Of a DNA stretch of 64,000 bases, positions 1 through 10,567 are shown in pieces. The position numbers and the translations under genes were made by a program. Within the stretch, counting starts at the first letter, position 1. Every line of letters starts with the position of its first letter. The stretch comes from Dyella monticola (GTDB lineage: Bacteria; Pseudomonadota; Gammaproteobacteria; Xanthomonadales; Rhodanobacteraceae): contig NZ_QRBE01000003.1 in assembly GCF_003363155.1 (NCBI RefSeq), positions 1 to 64,000 of the forward strand. Reading direction: 5' to 3'. Below the pieces are notes generated by a model. It was given only the letters and a program-made list of their open reading frames with translations. It did not search any database and was not told the origin of the DNA.

Positions 1-2
1 CC

Positions 3-1331
3 GACGCCAATGCGACGACCGATTTCGAGGTCACGCTGGAGAATGGGTTGACGTACGCGCACCTGGCCTACCAGCTCGCCAAGATGATCGTGCCTAACTG
101 GGTGACCATTCCGCTTGAATTGAGTGAGGTGGCCGCCAACCTCTTTCAAGGCTATCAAGCATATAACCTGGGCGACAAAGGGCGCGCCAGCCACGCGTTA
201 TTCGATGCGTTAGTGGGTGTGGCTGCCCTCCCGCTCGATGCGGTCGGTGCACGCAATGAATTAGGTGCGTTCAAGGTGCCGCGGTCGGTGGTGGCTGCGT
301 CAAAGAATGGACTGCGCTTCGAAGCGCCTGGAACTTTCTCGGGTGACGCTCCGGGCTTCGTTCCGCTGCCGGCCGGATCGCGTTTTGCCGGGATGTATGC
401 CAAGGAGGGTAAGTTCTACGTCAAGCTGGGCGATGACTATGAGGAAGCTTATTTCGATAAGGCAAACAACATCGTGCGCGTGGGAAATCCGCGCTCATCC
501 ACGGCGGGTACATGGGCTGATACGAATTCGCAAATACAGCGCGATCCGGTTTCGGGTCATTGGCGGACGGTGCCGCGTTTGGACCTTAAAGGTGGCAGCC
601 CGGATTCGTTCGCACAACAGTTCAGCACGAAGTTTCCGCAAACGCCGGGCAGCAGTGCGCAAAAGTTCGACGCCATTATGAATCCAGCCGATGGCGACCA
701 ATTAGGTGCGGTGGGGGGTCGTGCCAATTTTCCTAAAGTCAGCTGGTACGACAGCAACTCAAAGTACCAGGTCATTCCTTCCGAAATGGCCTCGCACACC
801 CCGAATGGATTTTATTCGGAGCAGTTCCTCAAGGACGTCACGCGCAATGATTACCATGTGCTCCTGGGTGAATTTCCCCGCACTGATGCAAACGGGCTCG
901 TAGACATGCATGGCTACCAGGGCTTCAATATGAGACTGAACAAAGATCCTGCGAACCCTGCATCGCCCAAGGCAAAGCTTAAAGAGCTGAAGGAGGTGAT
1001 TCCGGATCCGAACCTGCGCGCGAAAATGTCGGAAGTGGCGCATCAAGGTCTTATGTTCGACCCAACCTATGGGTTGATTACGCGCTTGAAGGGTGACCTT
1101 CAATTCCGAAGCGACAATGCAGAGTATTACCTCTACTACAATCCCGATAGCAAAGACACCGCTAAAGTGATGGTGGAGTCATGGGGCTCCATCTTGGATC
1201 CCAACACGTCAGCCAAGGTTCCTGGAATAGGCGTGCACATGCAGCGGTCGATCGATCTGCACAAGGATGCCAAGGGAGAATGGGAGCTCAACCCTTCTGC
1301 TCCCATTCGTTACGAAGTGAGGGTCTCGTAG
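3..1331 (+). CDS. C-terminal part of a large toxin/effector-like protein (partial)
   Basis: The frame is open to the left edge, so the true start lies outside the window; the first internal start codon is a TTG at 48 and is probably not used. About 440 residues are visible. The first third has a helical stretch rich in Ala and Leu, followed by a short beta-rich segment near residues 130-165 (FYVKLGDDYEEAYFD...). That segment resembles the repeated 'x-Y-x-V-x-y-d' segment found next to the dermonecrotic-toxin-like domain (DUF6543 type) of large Pseudomonas and Xanthomonas secreted proteins. The last 200 residues match nothing I recognise and could be a separate activity domain. The gene ends in TAG, followed by about 190 bases without a gene and then the fusA terminator. 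A type III secretion block lies at the other end of the window, but no link is shown. The family call is inference from pattern only. Confidence 0.45.
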   Translation, partial: DANATTDFEVTLENGLTYAHLAYQLAKMIVPNWVTIPLELSEVAANLFQGYQAYNLGDKGRASHALFDALVGVAALPLDAVGARNELGAFKVPRSVVAASKNGLRFEAPGTFSGDAPGFVPLPAGSRFAGMYAKEGKFYVKLGDDYEEAYFDKANNIVRVGNPRSSTAGTWADTNSQIQRDPVSGHWRTVPRLDLKGGSPDSFAQQFSTKFPQTPGSSAQKFDAIMNPADGDQLGAVGGRANFPKVSWYDSNSKYQVIPSEMASHTPNGFYSEQFLKDVTRNDYHVLLGEFPRTDANGLVDMHGYQGFNMRLNKDPANPASPKAKLKELKEVIPDPNLRAKMSEVAHQGLMFDPTYGLITRLKGDLQFRSDNAEYYLYYNPDSKDTAKVMVESWGSILDPNTSAKVPGIGVHMQRSIDLHKDAKGEWELNPSAPIRYEVRVS

Positions 1332-1472
1332 GTTACCGGTGAAACCTCAACGCGCGACTGAGCGGATGACATCCCACGAAGCCTCATGCTGAAGCGTGGT
1401 CGCGAACGGCACCCTTCTTGCGATGACAAGCATGCGGATAGATCACTCGTACGAAGATGGCAACGCACAAAT

Positions 1473-1502
1473 AAAAAGCCCGGGAAATTTCCCGGGCTTT
1501 TT
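1473..1502 (-). terminator. Rho-independent terminator downstream of fusA
   Basis: Perfect inverted repeat AAAAAGCCCGGG / CCCGGGCTTTTT with a 6-base loop (AAATTT). It has T-runs on both strands, so it could also stop transcription of the plus-strand gene ending at 1331. It lies 24 bases past the fusA stop codon. Confidence 0.9.
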
Positions 1503-1525
1503 CGTTACGGCGATCCGCAAAGCAA

Positions 1526-3664
1526 TTACTTCGCTTCTTTCTCCATCAACTTGGCGACCATGCTCGCCGGCACTTCTTCGTAATGATCGAAGATCATTGT
1601 GAAGGTGCCGCGGCCGCTGGTGGCCGAGCGCAGGAAGTTGATGTAGCCGAACATTTCCGCCAGCGGTACGAAGCCCTGCACGAAGGCGTTGGTACCCTTC
1701 TGGCCCTGTTCGCTGATGGAGCCGCGACGACGGTTGATGTCGCCGATCACGTCGCCGAGGTAATCGGCTTCGGTCACCACTTCGAGTTTCATCACCGGCT
1801 CAAGCAGCTTGGGCTTGGACATCCGCTGCGCTTCGCGGAAGCAGGCGCGGCCGGCGATTTCGAAGGCGAGTGCGGAGGAGTCCACGTCGTGGTACTTGCC
1901 GTCGATCAGGCGTGCCTTGAAATCCAGCACTTCATAGCCGGCTACCTGGCCCTGACGCGATTCCACTTCGATGGCGTGTTCCACCGCCGGGATGTATTCG
2001 CGCGGCACGCGGCCACCAACGACTTCGTCGGAGAACACCACGCCGCTACCGGGTTCGCCGGGCTCGAAGATCATCTTCACTTCGGCGAACTGGCCCGAAC
2101 CGCCGGACTGCTTCTTGTGCGTGTAGGTGTGTTCGACGGTCTGGCCGAACGCTTCACGGAAGCTGACCTTGGGCTTGCCCATGTTCGCTTCGACACCCAG
2201 TTCCGTGCGCATGCGGTCGATGGTGATTTCCAGATGCAGTTCGCCCATGCCCTTGAGCACGGTCTGCCCGGTTTCCTGGTCCACTTCCATGCGCAGCGAC
2301 GGATCGGCCTTCACCATCTTGTAGAGCGCGGTGGAGAGCTTGTCGATGTCGTTGCGGCTCTTCGGTTCCACCGCCACGCTGATCACCGGGTCGGGGAAGC
2401 GCATGCGCTCCAGCAGCACCGGGTGCTGCGGATCGGCGAGCGAGTCGCCGGTCTCGGTTTCCTTCAGCGAGACGAACGCACAGATATCGCCGGCGCGCAC
2501 TTCCTCGATTTCCTTGGTGGCGTTGGCTTGCACTTCCACGATGCGGCCGATGCGCTCTTTCTTGCCGCGCGTGACGTTCTGCAGCGTGTCGCCCTTCTTG
2601 ATCACGCCGGAGTAGATGCGCGTGAAGGTGAGGGTGCCGAACTGGTCGTTGATCACCTTGAAGGCGAGCGCGCGCACCGGAGCGTCGTCGGTGACGGACT
2701 GTTCGCCGATGACGTTGCCGTCTTCGTCCACCATCGAGATGCCGCCGTTTTCGCCCGGGTAGGGCATGTAATCGATCACGCCGTCGAGCATCTGCTGCAC
2801 GCCCTTGTTGCGGTACGAAGAGCCGCAGAAGATCGGTACGATCTTGCCGGCCACGCACCCCTTGCGGATGCATTTTTTCAGCGTTTCCAGCGTCGGCTCG
2901 TTACCGTCCAGGTAGGCGTGCATGGCGTCGTCGTCCATTTCTACGGCGCTTTCGATGCTGTGCGCGCGCAGTTCGGCAAGCTGGGACACCCATTGCGTGT
3001 CGGCGGTGGTGGTGAACGCCTTGACTTTCGGATGGTCGGCGACCTGGTCCAGGGGAATCGTTTCCCACTTGCTGTCCTTGTCGCTGCTGTCCCAGATATA
3101 GCCCGCGCCGGCGATCAGGTCGACCATGCCGATGAAGTCGTCGCTGCTGCCCAATGGCACCTGGCAGAGCACGATGTTGGCACCCAGGCGATTCTTGATA
3201 CCGTCGACGGCGTGTTTGAAGTTCGCGCCGATGCGGTCCATCTTGTTGATGTAGCACATGCGCGGCACGTTGTACTGGTCGGCCAGGCGCCAGTTGGTCT
3301 CGGTCTGCGGTTCCACGCCGGCCACGCCATCGAACACCACCACCGCGCCGTCGAGCACGCGCAAGGAGCGGTTCACTTCAATGGTGAAGTCCACGTGCCC
3401 TGGGGTATCGATCACGTTGATCTGATGACCCTTCCACTCGGTCGACACGGCGGCCGACTGGATGGTGATGCCGCGCTTCTTTTCCTGTTCCAGGTAGTCG
3501 GTGGTCGTCGAGCCCTTGCCATCCTTCGTGTCATGCACGTCGATGATCTGGTGCTTCTTACCCGTGTAGTACAGGATGCGCTCGGTGGTGGTGGTCTTAC
3601 CGGCATCGATGTGCGCGATGATGCCGATGTTGCGATAGAGGTTCAGAGGTTTCTGGCGGGCCAC
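1526..3664 (-). CDS. fusA: Elongation factor G (EF-G), stand-alone copy
   Basis: Translational GTPase of 712 residues that moves tRNA and mRNA through the ribosome in the cytosol. G1 is [12 protein letters not shown] (about residues 17-28), G3 is DTPGH (about 86-90) and G4 is NKMD (about 140-143). Domains II-V follow, with the GMGELHLEI and YHDVDSS motifs, and the C-terminus is intact. The start codon is GTG. The gene stands alone with its own terminator and has no rpsL, rpsG or tuf beside it. In related bacteria the housekeeping fusA is in the str operon, so this may be a second paralogue. Several positions look closer to the EF-G1/mitochondrial-type group (for example [19 protein letters not shown]), which supports a paralogue but does not prove it. 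Confidence 0.93.
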   Translation of the reverse strand: MARQKPLNLYRNIGIIAHIDAGKTTTTERILYYTGKKHQIIDVHDTKDGKGSTTTDYLEQEKKRGITIQSAAVSTEWKGHQINVIDTPGHVDFTIEVNRSLRVLDGAVVVFDGVAGVEPQTETNWRLADQYNVPRMCYINKMDRIGANFKHAVDGIKNRLGANIVLCQVPLGSSDDFIGMVDLIAGAGYIWDSSDKDSKWETIPLDQVADHPKVKAFTTTADTQWVSQLAELRAHSIESAVEMDDDAMHAYLDGNEPTLETLKKCIRKGCVAGKIVPIFCGSSYRNKGVQQMLDGVIDYMPYPGENGGISMVDEDGNVIGEQSVTDDAPVRALAFKVINDQFGTLTFTRIYSGVIKKGDTLQNVTRGKKERIGRIVEVQANATKEIEEVRAGDICAFVSLKETETGDSLADPQHPVLLERMRFPDPVISVAVEPKSRNDIDKLSTALYKMVKADPSLRMEVDQETGQTVLKGMGELHLEITIDRMRTELGVEANMGKPKVSFREAFGQTVEHTYTHKKQSGGSGQFAEVKMIFEPGEPGSGVVFSDEVVGGRVPREYIPAVEHAIEVESRQGQVAGYEVLDFKARLIDGKYHDVDSSALAFEIAGRACFREAQRMSKPKLLEPVMKLEVVTEADYLGDVIGDINRRRGSISEQGQKGTNAFVQGFVPLAEMFGYINFLRSATSGRGTFTMIFDHYEEVPASMVAKLMEKEAK

Positions 3665-3793
3665 TGTCTTGGTTCCGTAGTAGAAAGTCGTTGTCGAACA
3701 GATAAAGAATCAAAGGTTAGCTAGACGGACCGTCCCTGGGCTCGCAGCGTACGTTTCAAATGTGTAGGCATCGTTGCCGGTCAGGCGCGTTCA

Positions 3794-4462
3794 TCACGCA
3801 GGGTCGGCAAGCAAATCTTCGTAAAAGGCCCCGAACGGTTCGGTGGGGTGCGCAAGCTGGATTTCGAGTATCCACAAACCGTTGCCTGGTTTGCGGTCGA
3901 GGTCGCCCAGATTGCCGCCCTTGTGCACCGAATGCGGGAAATCGCTGACGCGATGGCCCTTGATGGCATGGTTGAAGCGCCAACCCATCGCCTCGGCGCG
4001 CTCGCGCGCATAATCATAAAGCTTCTGGCCGTTCCAGCCTTCGGTGCGCCAGATCCTGGCCACATCATGGAACACTTCGCGTGCAGCTTGCGCGCAAGCC
4101 TGCCGTTCGGGCGCATGGCCGACCACGAAAGTGTCGCCCACATCGCCCTCATGCCCACTGAATACCAGGCCCAGGTCGATGAAGTAGCTGTCGTTCTCGC
4201 CCAGGCGCACGCCCGGTTGGGAGGGCTCCCGGTAGGTCCGGACGGTGTTCGGGCCGATGCGGATGATCACCGGATGCCACAGGCGCTCCATGCCTAAGGC
4301 TTCGAACACCTGCATGGCCTGGGTTTGCGCTTGATCTTCGCTGATGCCTGGCTGCATGTGCTCGCGGATGCCGTGCAGCGCCTGCCAACTCAGCGCGCGG
4401 GCGCGCTGCATCAGGGCGGGATCGTACCGCTGGCCGACGGCTTCGCGATCGCCCTGCGCCAT
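3794..4462 (-). CDS. M24 family metallopeptidase (aminopeptidase P-like), short form
   Basis: 222-residue protein with the pita-bread fold of the Xaa-Pro aminopeptidase/methionine aminopeptidase family, consisting of the catalytic domain only. Likely metal ligands are visible: the two Asp of FIDLG...GDVGDTF, a His in KGHRVSDFPH, and Glu in ILEIQ and near the C-terminus (YEDLL). The ATG at 4462 is chosen over the upstream ATG at 4489 because it falls four bases after the stop of the DUF1304 gene, which fits translational coupling. Known members cleave N-terminal residues before proline or act as creatinase-like hydrolases; the substrate here cannot be told. Full-length aminopeptidase P carries an additional N-terminal domain that is absent here. 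Confidence 0.8.
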   Translation of the reverse strand: MAQGDREAVGQRYDPALMQRARALSWQALHGIREHMQPGISEDQAQTQAMQVFEALGMERLWHPVIIRIGPNTVRTYREPSQPGVRLGENDSYFIDLGLVFSGHEGDVGDTFVVGHAPERQACAQAAREVFHDVARIWRTEGWNGQKLYDYARERAEAMGWRFNHAIKGHRVSDFPHSVHKGGNLGDLDRKPGNGLWILEIQLAHPTEPFGAFYEDLLADPA

Positions 4463-4466
4463 GGCG

Positions 4467-4826
4467 TCAGCCCGCCACCAGCAGGGCAATGCCGATCGCC
4501 GCGGGCAGTGCCTGCACCCACAGCACCTTGCGCGTGGCAGTCAGGCCGCCGTAGACGCCCGCGATCAGCACACAGGCGAGGAAGAACAGCTTCACGTGCA
4601 TCCCTTCCACGCCACCCAGCAGCAGCCCCCAGAACAGGCCGGCGGCCAGGAAACCGTTGTACAGCCCCTGGTTGGCTGCCAGCACTTTGGTCTGCGCGGC
4701 GTATTCGGCGGTAATGCCGAACGCACGCAGGCCCGTGGGCTTGTCCCACAGCGCCATTTCCAGGATCAGGAACCATACGTGCATCAGCGCGATGATCGTG
4801 ATCACGATGCTGGCAAGGGTCGGCAT
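4467..4826 (-). CDS. DUF1304 family small membrane protein
   Basis: 119 residues with four predicted hydrophobic helices and the family's polar signature in the middle (AANQGLYNGFLAAGL). DUF1304 proteins are inner-membrane proteins of unknown function. The gene ends four bases before the M24 peptidase start and begins ten bases after the PfkB kinase stop, so kinase, DUF1304 and peptidase probably form one minus-strand transcript. Confidence 0.85.
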   Translation of the reverse strand: MPTLASIVITIIALMHVWFLILEMALWDKPTGLRAFGITAEYAAQTKVLAANQGLYNGFLAAGLFWGLLLGGVEGMHVKLFFLACVLIAGVYGGLTATRKVLWVQALPAAIGIALLVAG

Positions 4827-4836
4827 GCCTAGGTCC

Positions 4837-5772
4837 TCAACTCAGCGCGTAGCCGAATTGTTCCTTGAATTGGGCGGCGAACGACTCGTACGTGAAGTGC
4901 TGGTTCTGCGTGCCGGGATGTTCCACCTTCAGCGCGCCCATGAGCGAGGACATGCGGCCGATGGTGGGCCAGTCCAAGCCCTTCATGATCCCGAAAATGA
5001 GGCCGGCACGGTACGCGTCGCCGCAGCCGGTGGGATCCACCACCTGGCGTTCGCGCGCCGCCGGAATCTCGTGTGTGGTGCCGTCGGTGTGGATCAGCGA
5101 ACCACGCGGACCTAAGGTGACGATGTAGGCCTTCACGCGCGAGGCGATCTCTGCCGCGCTCCAGCCGGTGCGCTGCTGCAGGAGCTGCGATTCGTAGTCG
5201 TTGACGATCACGTAGGTGGCTTTTTCGATCATCGCCCGGAATTCCTCGCCGTTGAACAACGGCATGGCCTGGCCGGGATCAAACACGAACGGCACGCCGC
5301 GCGCAGCGAATTCATCCACGTGCTGCAGCATGGCCTCGCGGCCATCGGGGGCGACGATGCCGAAGGTCACATCGGGAATGTTGCGCACATGGTTGGCGTG
5401 CGCGCTGGACATGGCGCCCGGGTGGAAGGCGGTGATCTGGTTGTTGTCCAGGTCGGTGGTGATAAAGCACTGCGGGGTGAACTGCTCCTCGAACACTCGG
5501 ATGCAGTCCATGCGGATGCCGCAGCGTTCCAGGTGCTCTCGGTACGGGGCGAAATCCTGTCCCACGGCCGCCACCGGCAGCGGATCGCCGCCCAGGAGCT
5601 TGAGGTTATAGGCGATATTGCCGGCGCAACCGCCGAACTCGCGGCGCATCCGCGGTACGAGGAAGGACACGTTCAGGATATGCACCTGATCGGGAAGAAT
5701 GTGGTTCTTGAACTGGTCCTGGAACACCATGATGGTGTCGTAGGCGAGCGATCCGCAGATGACGGCAGACAT
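4837..5772 (-). CDS. PfkB family carbohydrate/nucleoside kinase (adenosine kinase-like)
   Basis: 311 residues with a ribokinase/adenosine-kinase fold, transferring phosphate from ATP to a sugar or nucleoside. The N-terminal substrate-binding glycine pair is in RREFGGCAGNIAYNL. The second PfkB signature with its catalytic Asp is DPTGCGDAYRAG, about residues 245-256 (GCGD in place of the usual GAGD). The start is the ATG at 5772 because MSAVICGSLAYDT aligns with the usual beginning of the family; an open stretch of 37 codons upstream is low-complexity and unlikely to be translated. It is the first gene of the minus-strand group with DUF1304 and M24, divergent from mreB. The substrate is not determined. 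Confidence 0.88.
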   Translation of the reverse strand: MSAVICGSLAYDTIMVFQDQFKNHILPDQVHILNVSFLVPRMRREFGGCAGNIAYNLKLLGGDPLPVAAVGQDFAPYREHLERCGIRMDCIRVFEEQFTPQCFITTDLDNNQITAFHPGAMSSAHANHVRNIPDVTFGIVAPDGREAMLQHVDEFAARGVPFVFDPGQAMPLFNGEEFRAMIEKATYVIVNDYESQLLQQRTGWSAAEIASRVKAYIVTLGPRGSLIHTDGTTHEIPAARERQVVDPTGCGDAYRAGLIFGIMKGLDWPTIGRMSSLMGALKVEHPGTQNQHFTYESFAAQFKEQFGYALS

Positions 5773-5984
5773 GGTTGGCGGTCCGTGTGGGCTGGCTGGC
5801 AAACACAACATCGTAGCTGGTGAGGTGGGGTGCGGGAAACGGGGAGGGTGACGCCGCCGGCGCCGACGCCGTTGGCTTTTCACCTGTCTGGCCGCGTGAT
5901 TGCCCTAAAAAAACCGCATTTTTTAACGCCAATGTCCTTGCGGACAGGGGGTTTGCTGACTAGACTGGCGCGCTTACTTTTTAG

Positions 5985-7055
<1,071 letters not shown>

Positions 7056-7077
7056 TCCGCACGCAGGGGTGTAGGCC

Positions 7078-8076
7078 ATGCCGCTCGCGCGCGAGGAATC
7101 CTCGCCCCTGTTTGCCGGTACCGCCGCCGGAACCCTGCGGCTGATCTTCTATCTCGCGCTGGCGATGGTGTTGATGGTGCTGGACCATCGCAACGGTTGG
7201 CTCTGGCGCCTGCGCTACACCACGGCGATCGTGGTCGAACCCATCTATCGCCTGGCGAGCGCGCCGGCCGATGGCTTGCATGCGGCGAGCGTCGCCTTCG
7301 CCGACCGCCGCATGCTCACCGAGCAAAACCAGCGCCTGCGCGAAGACCTTTTGCTCGCCAACGCCAAGCTCAATCGCATGGCAGCGGTCGCCGAGCAGAA
7401 CCAGCGCCTGAAGGAACTGCTCGATACCCAGCACAGTCTGGAACTGCATGTGCAGATGGCGCGGGTGATTGGCATCGATATGGGCGCGTTTCGCCATCGC
7501 ATGATGATCAACCTCGGCGCGCGCGACGGTATCAGGGCCGGCCAGCCGGTGATCGATGCGCATGGCGTGATGGGGCAGATCATCGATGTGCTGCCCAATT
7601 CGGCGACGGTGATGCTGGTGACCGATCCGGATCATGCGCTGCCGGTGGTGATCCAGCGCACCGGCCTGCGTACGATCGCCTACGGCTCGCGCAACGGCGA
7701 GGAGCTCACCCTGCCGAACATCCCGATGGCTGCCGATGTGCGCGCTGGCGACAAGCTCTTGACCTCGGGTATCGGCGGACGTTTTCCTGAAGGTTTCCCC
7801 GTCGGACAGATCGATACGGTGCAGCCCGCGCCGACCGGCATGTTCCTGGAAGCGCACGCCACGCCCAGTGCCGATCTGGATCGCAGCGACGAGGTGCTGG
7901 TCCTGCATGATCTAGCCGAACCGGCTGGCCCGCCGCCGCCCGCAACACCGGCCGGTCCGCCCGCGAGCGACGCGCCTGCGCCTCCCTCGACGGCTTCGGC
8001 GCCGCGCGTGCCGATGCCCACTGGCGCGCCGCTCAAGCCTGCGTCCGCCCAAACCACTGGAACGCCGCCGACATGA
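7078..8076 (+). CDS. mreC: Rod shape-determining protein MreC
   Basis: 332 residues. A single N-terminal membrane helix (about 20-40) is followed by a coiled coil (about 70-115, EQNQRLREDL...EQNQRLKELL) and the periplasmic double beta-barrel domain (about 120-275, with VMLVTDPDHALPV and LLTSGIGGRFPEGFPVG). MreC activates PBP2 and links MreB to the periplasmic enzymes. The last 60 residues are a Pro/Ala-rich tail that is longer than in E. coli. The stop codon overlaps the mreD start (ATGA). Confidence 0.95.
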   Translation: MPLAREESSPLFAGTAAGTLRLIFYLALAMVLMVLDHRNGWLWRLRYTTAIVVEPIYRLASAPADGLHAASVAFADRRMLTEQNQRLREDLLLANAKLNRMAAVAEQNQRLKELLDTQHSLELHVQMARVIGIDMGAFRHRMMINLGARDGIRAGQPVIDAHGVMGQIIDVLPNSATVMLVTDPDHALPVVIQRTGLRTIAYGSRNGEELTLPNIPMAADVRAGDKLLTSGIGGRFPEGFPVGQIDTVQPAPTGMFLEAHATPSADLDRSDEVLVLHDLAEPAGPPPPATPAGPPASDAPAPPSTASAPRVPMPTGAPLKPASAQTTGTPPT

Positions 8077-8561
8077 GCCGCCAGCGACTGTCCTTCTGGT
8101 GGTTCGTGGGCACGCTGCTGGTGTCCTTGCTGCTGATGCTGGTGCCGCTGCCGCACGTGCTGGAGGCGTTCAAGCCGTATTGGCCTGCGCTGGTGCTGTT
8201 GTATTGGGCGCTCGAATCGGGTGATCAGCGCATCACGCTCGGCCTTGCTTTCATCTTCGGTGTCTGCGCGGACCTGCTCACCGGCGTGCTGCTGGGTGAA
8301 CAGGCGTTGCGCTTGTGCGTGCTGGCGTTCATCGCGCTGCGGTTTCGCTCGCGATTGCGTTTCTTCCCGATGTGGCAGCAGACGCTGGCGGTGCTGGCGC
8401 TCTTGCTCAACGATCGTTTTCTGCAGTTGGTCGTGCGCGCGTTTGCCGGTGAATCCACGCCGCCGGCGCTATGGTGGATGTCACCGTTCATCAGTGCGGC
8501 GCTCTGGCCGTTCTTGTTCCTGCTGCTCGATGATCTGCGGATGCGGTTGAGGTTGCAGTGA
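8073..8561 (+). CDS. mreD: Rod shape-determining protein MreD
   Basis: 162-residue polytopic inner-membrane protein with about five hydrophobic helices and a highly charged short C-terminus. Its place between mreC and the PBP2 gene, with four-base overlaps at both ends (ATGA with mreC, GTGA with mrdA), identifies it more firmly than its sequence. MreD is part of the elongasome membrane complex. Confidence 0.92.
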   Translation: MSRQRLSFWWFVGTLLVSLLLMLVPLPHVLEAFKPYWPALVLLYWALESGDQRITLGLAFIFGVCADLLTGVLLGEQALRLCVLAFIALRFRSRLRFFPMWQQTLAVLALLLNDRFLQLVVRAFAGESTPPALWWMSPFISAALWPFLFLLLDDLRMRLRLQ

Positions 8562-10567
8562 AACGCCTGCGTCACTATAAGGACACGCGCGGCGAAGGGG
8601 AGATGTTCCGCCGGCGTGCGCTAGCAGGTTTCGGGCTGATTTTGCTCGGCCTGGGTGTGCTGGTGGGGCGCTACGTGTTTCTGCAGGTGCTGCATCACGA
8701 CGAATACGCACTGCGTTCAGTCAGCAACAGCGTGAAGCCGCGGGCGATTCCGCCTGCGCGCGGTCTCATCTACGATCGCAACGGTGTGCTGCTGGCCGAC
8801 AACGTGCCGGCGTTCCGTCTGGAGGTGCGGCCCGATCAAGTGCAGCACATGAACCAGATGCTGGCCGAGCTGGGCAGGGTGGTGCCGCTGGATCAGGATG
8901 ATCTGGACGCCTTTCGCAAGCAGCTCAGGCAGAGTCGCCGGTTCGACAGCGTGCCGCTGAAAATGCGCCTCACCGAAGATGACATTGCGCGCTTCGCGGT
9001 GAACCGATGGCGATTCCCGGGTGTGGACGTGGTGCCGTACCTGACGCGCTATTACCCGATGGGCTCGCTGTTTGCGGACGTGGTCGGCTACGTGAGCCGC
9101 ATCGATGCGGACGACCTGACGAAACTCGACCCGGATCGCTACAAGGGCACCACGCACATCGGACGCACGGGCCTGGAGCGTTCGTACGAAGACATGCTGC
9201 ACGGCACGCCCGGCTATGAACTGGACGAAGTCAACGCCGATGGCCAGATTCAGCGCGTGCTGGAAACGCATCCGCCCATACCGGGCAAGAATCTTTATCT
9301 GAGTATCGATGCGCGCGTGCAGAAAGCCGCGCAGGATGCTTTCCAGGGGCGGCCTGGCGCGGCCGTGGCGATCGATCCGCGCAATGGGCAAGTGTTGGCG
9401 ATGGTCAGTGTGCCGACCTACGACCCGAACCTGTTCGTCAACGGCATCAGCACCGCCGACTACAAAGCCTTGCTCAATGCGCCGGATAAACCCTTGCTCA
9501 ATCGCGCGCTGGCGAGCGCCTATCCGCCGGGTTCCACGGTGAAGCCATTCATGGGCCTGGCGGGTCTGGAAGACGGCGTGCGTACACCGGAAGACACCGT
9601 TTTTTCCAACGGCGTGTTCTACATTCCCGGCCAATCGCGCGGTTACCGCGATGACCAGCGCTATGGCGCGGGCACGGTGAATCTGTATAAAGCGATCTAC
9701 GCGTCGGTCAATACGTACTTCTACAAGCTTGCGCTGGACCTGGGCATCGACCGCATCAGCGAGTTCATGAGCGCTTATGGATTCGGACGGCCCACCGGCG
9801 TGGATGTTCCGGGCGAAGTGTCCGGCGTGGTGCCGTCGCGTGCATGGAAGGCCAAACATTCACCCAAGGAGCGCACCTGGTACCCCGGCGAGACGGTGAT
9901 CACGGGTATCGGGCAAGGCTACTGGGAGGTCACGGCCATGCAACTGGCGCATGCCTTGGCGACGTTTGCCGGCCGTGGCGTGCCGTACGCACCGCGCGTG
10001 GTGATGTCCACCGCAGATGTCGGCAAGCCATCGTCGCCGCTGCTCAACCCGCCCACCGGTCCGTCCCTGATCAAGAACATGAAAGATTGGGAGGCGGTGA
10101 ACGAGGGCATGCAATTGGTGATCTACAGCAACGACCCGCTGTCCACCGGTTATGGTCACAACCTCGGCGGAGGCTTCCCCTATCGCCTTGCCGGCAAAAG
10201 CGGTACGGCGGAGCGTTTCTCGCGTACCACCAACGCCTATAACGAGGACCGCAATACGGCCTATCTTGCCGCGCGCCACCGTGCCTGGTTCGAAGTCTTT
10301 ACGCCTGCGGAGAATCCGCGCATTGCAGTGGCTGTGGTACTGGAGGCAGGCGCCTGGGGCGCGGAGGATTCCGGCCCGATTGCACGCAAGATTCTCGATG
10401 CATGGCTCACCACGCAGGGTGGGGCGGTGCCGCCGGATACACCGTTGCCGGAATCGGCGGTCGCGGCATCCTCGTCGGCGCAAAATTCGCCGAATGCACC
10501 GGAAGATTTGCCGCAAAGCGACGCACCTGCGCCGGACAGCTCCAGCGGGGGAGATGCCACGCCATGA
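8558..10567 (+). CDS. mrdA: Penicillin-binding protein 2 (elongation transpeptidase)
   Basis: 669-residue class B PBP that cross-links peptidoglycan during cell elongation with RodA. It has one N-terminal membrane helix (about 25-45), a pedestal domain and then the transpeptidase domain. The catalytic SxxK is STVK in YPPGSTVKPF (about residue 328), SxN is SVN in YASVNTYFY, and KSG is in LAGKSGTAERF. The start codon is GTG, overlapping the mreD stop. The C-terminal 50 residues are a Pro/Ser/Ala-rich tail. The stop overlaps the rodA start. Confidence 0.96.
   Translation: MKRLRHYKDTRGEGEMFRRRALAGFGLILLGLGVLVGRYVFLQVLHHDEYALRSVSNSVKPRAIPPARGLIYDRNGVLLADNVPAFRLEVRPDQVQHMNQMLAELGRVVPLDQDDLDAFRKQLRQSRRFDSVPLKMRLTEDDIARFAVNRWRFPGVDVVPYLTRYYPMGSLFADVVGYVSRIDADDLTKLDPDRYKGTTHIGRTGLERSYEDMLHGTPGYELDEVNADGQIQRVLETHPPIPGKNLYLSIDARVQKAAQDAFQGRPGAAVAIDPRNGQVLAMVSVPTYDPNLFVNGISTADYKALLNAPDKPLLNRALASAYPPGSTVKPFMGLAGLEDGVRTPEDTVFSNGVFYIPGQSRGYRDDQRYGAGTVNLYKAIYASVNTYFYKLALDLGIDRISEFMSAYGFGRPTGVDVPGEVSGVVPSRAWKAKHSPKERTWYPGETVITGIGQGYWEVTAMQLAHALATFAGRGVPYAPRVVMSTADVGKPSSPLLNPPTGPSLIKNMKDWEAVNEGMQLVIYSNDPLSTGYGHNLGGGFPYRLAGKSGTAERFSRTTNAYNEDRNTAYLAARHRAWFEVFTPAENPRIAVAVVLEAGAWGAEDSGPIARKILDAWLTTQGGAVPPDTPLPESAVAASSSAQNSPNAPEDLPQSDAPAPDSSSGGDATP

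Noticed and set aside
1583-3724. 713-residue open frame on the plus strand opposite fusA
   Set aside because: His/Val/Ala-rich mirror of a GC-rich gene; the EF-G frame on the other strand is unmistakable.
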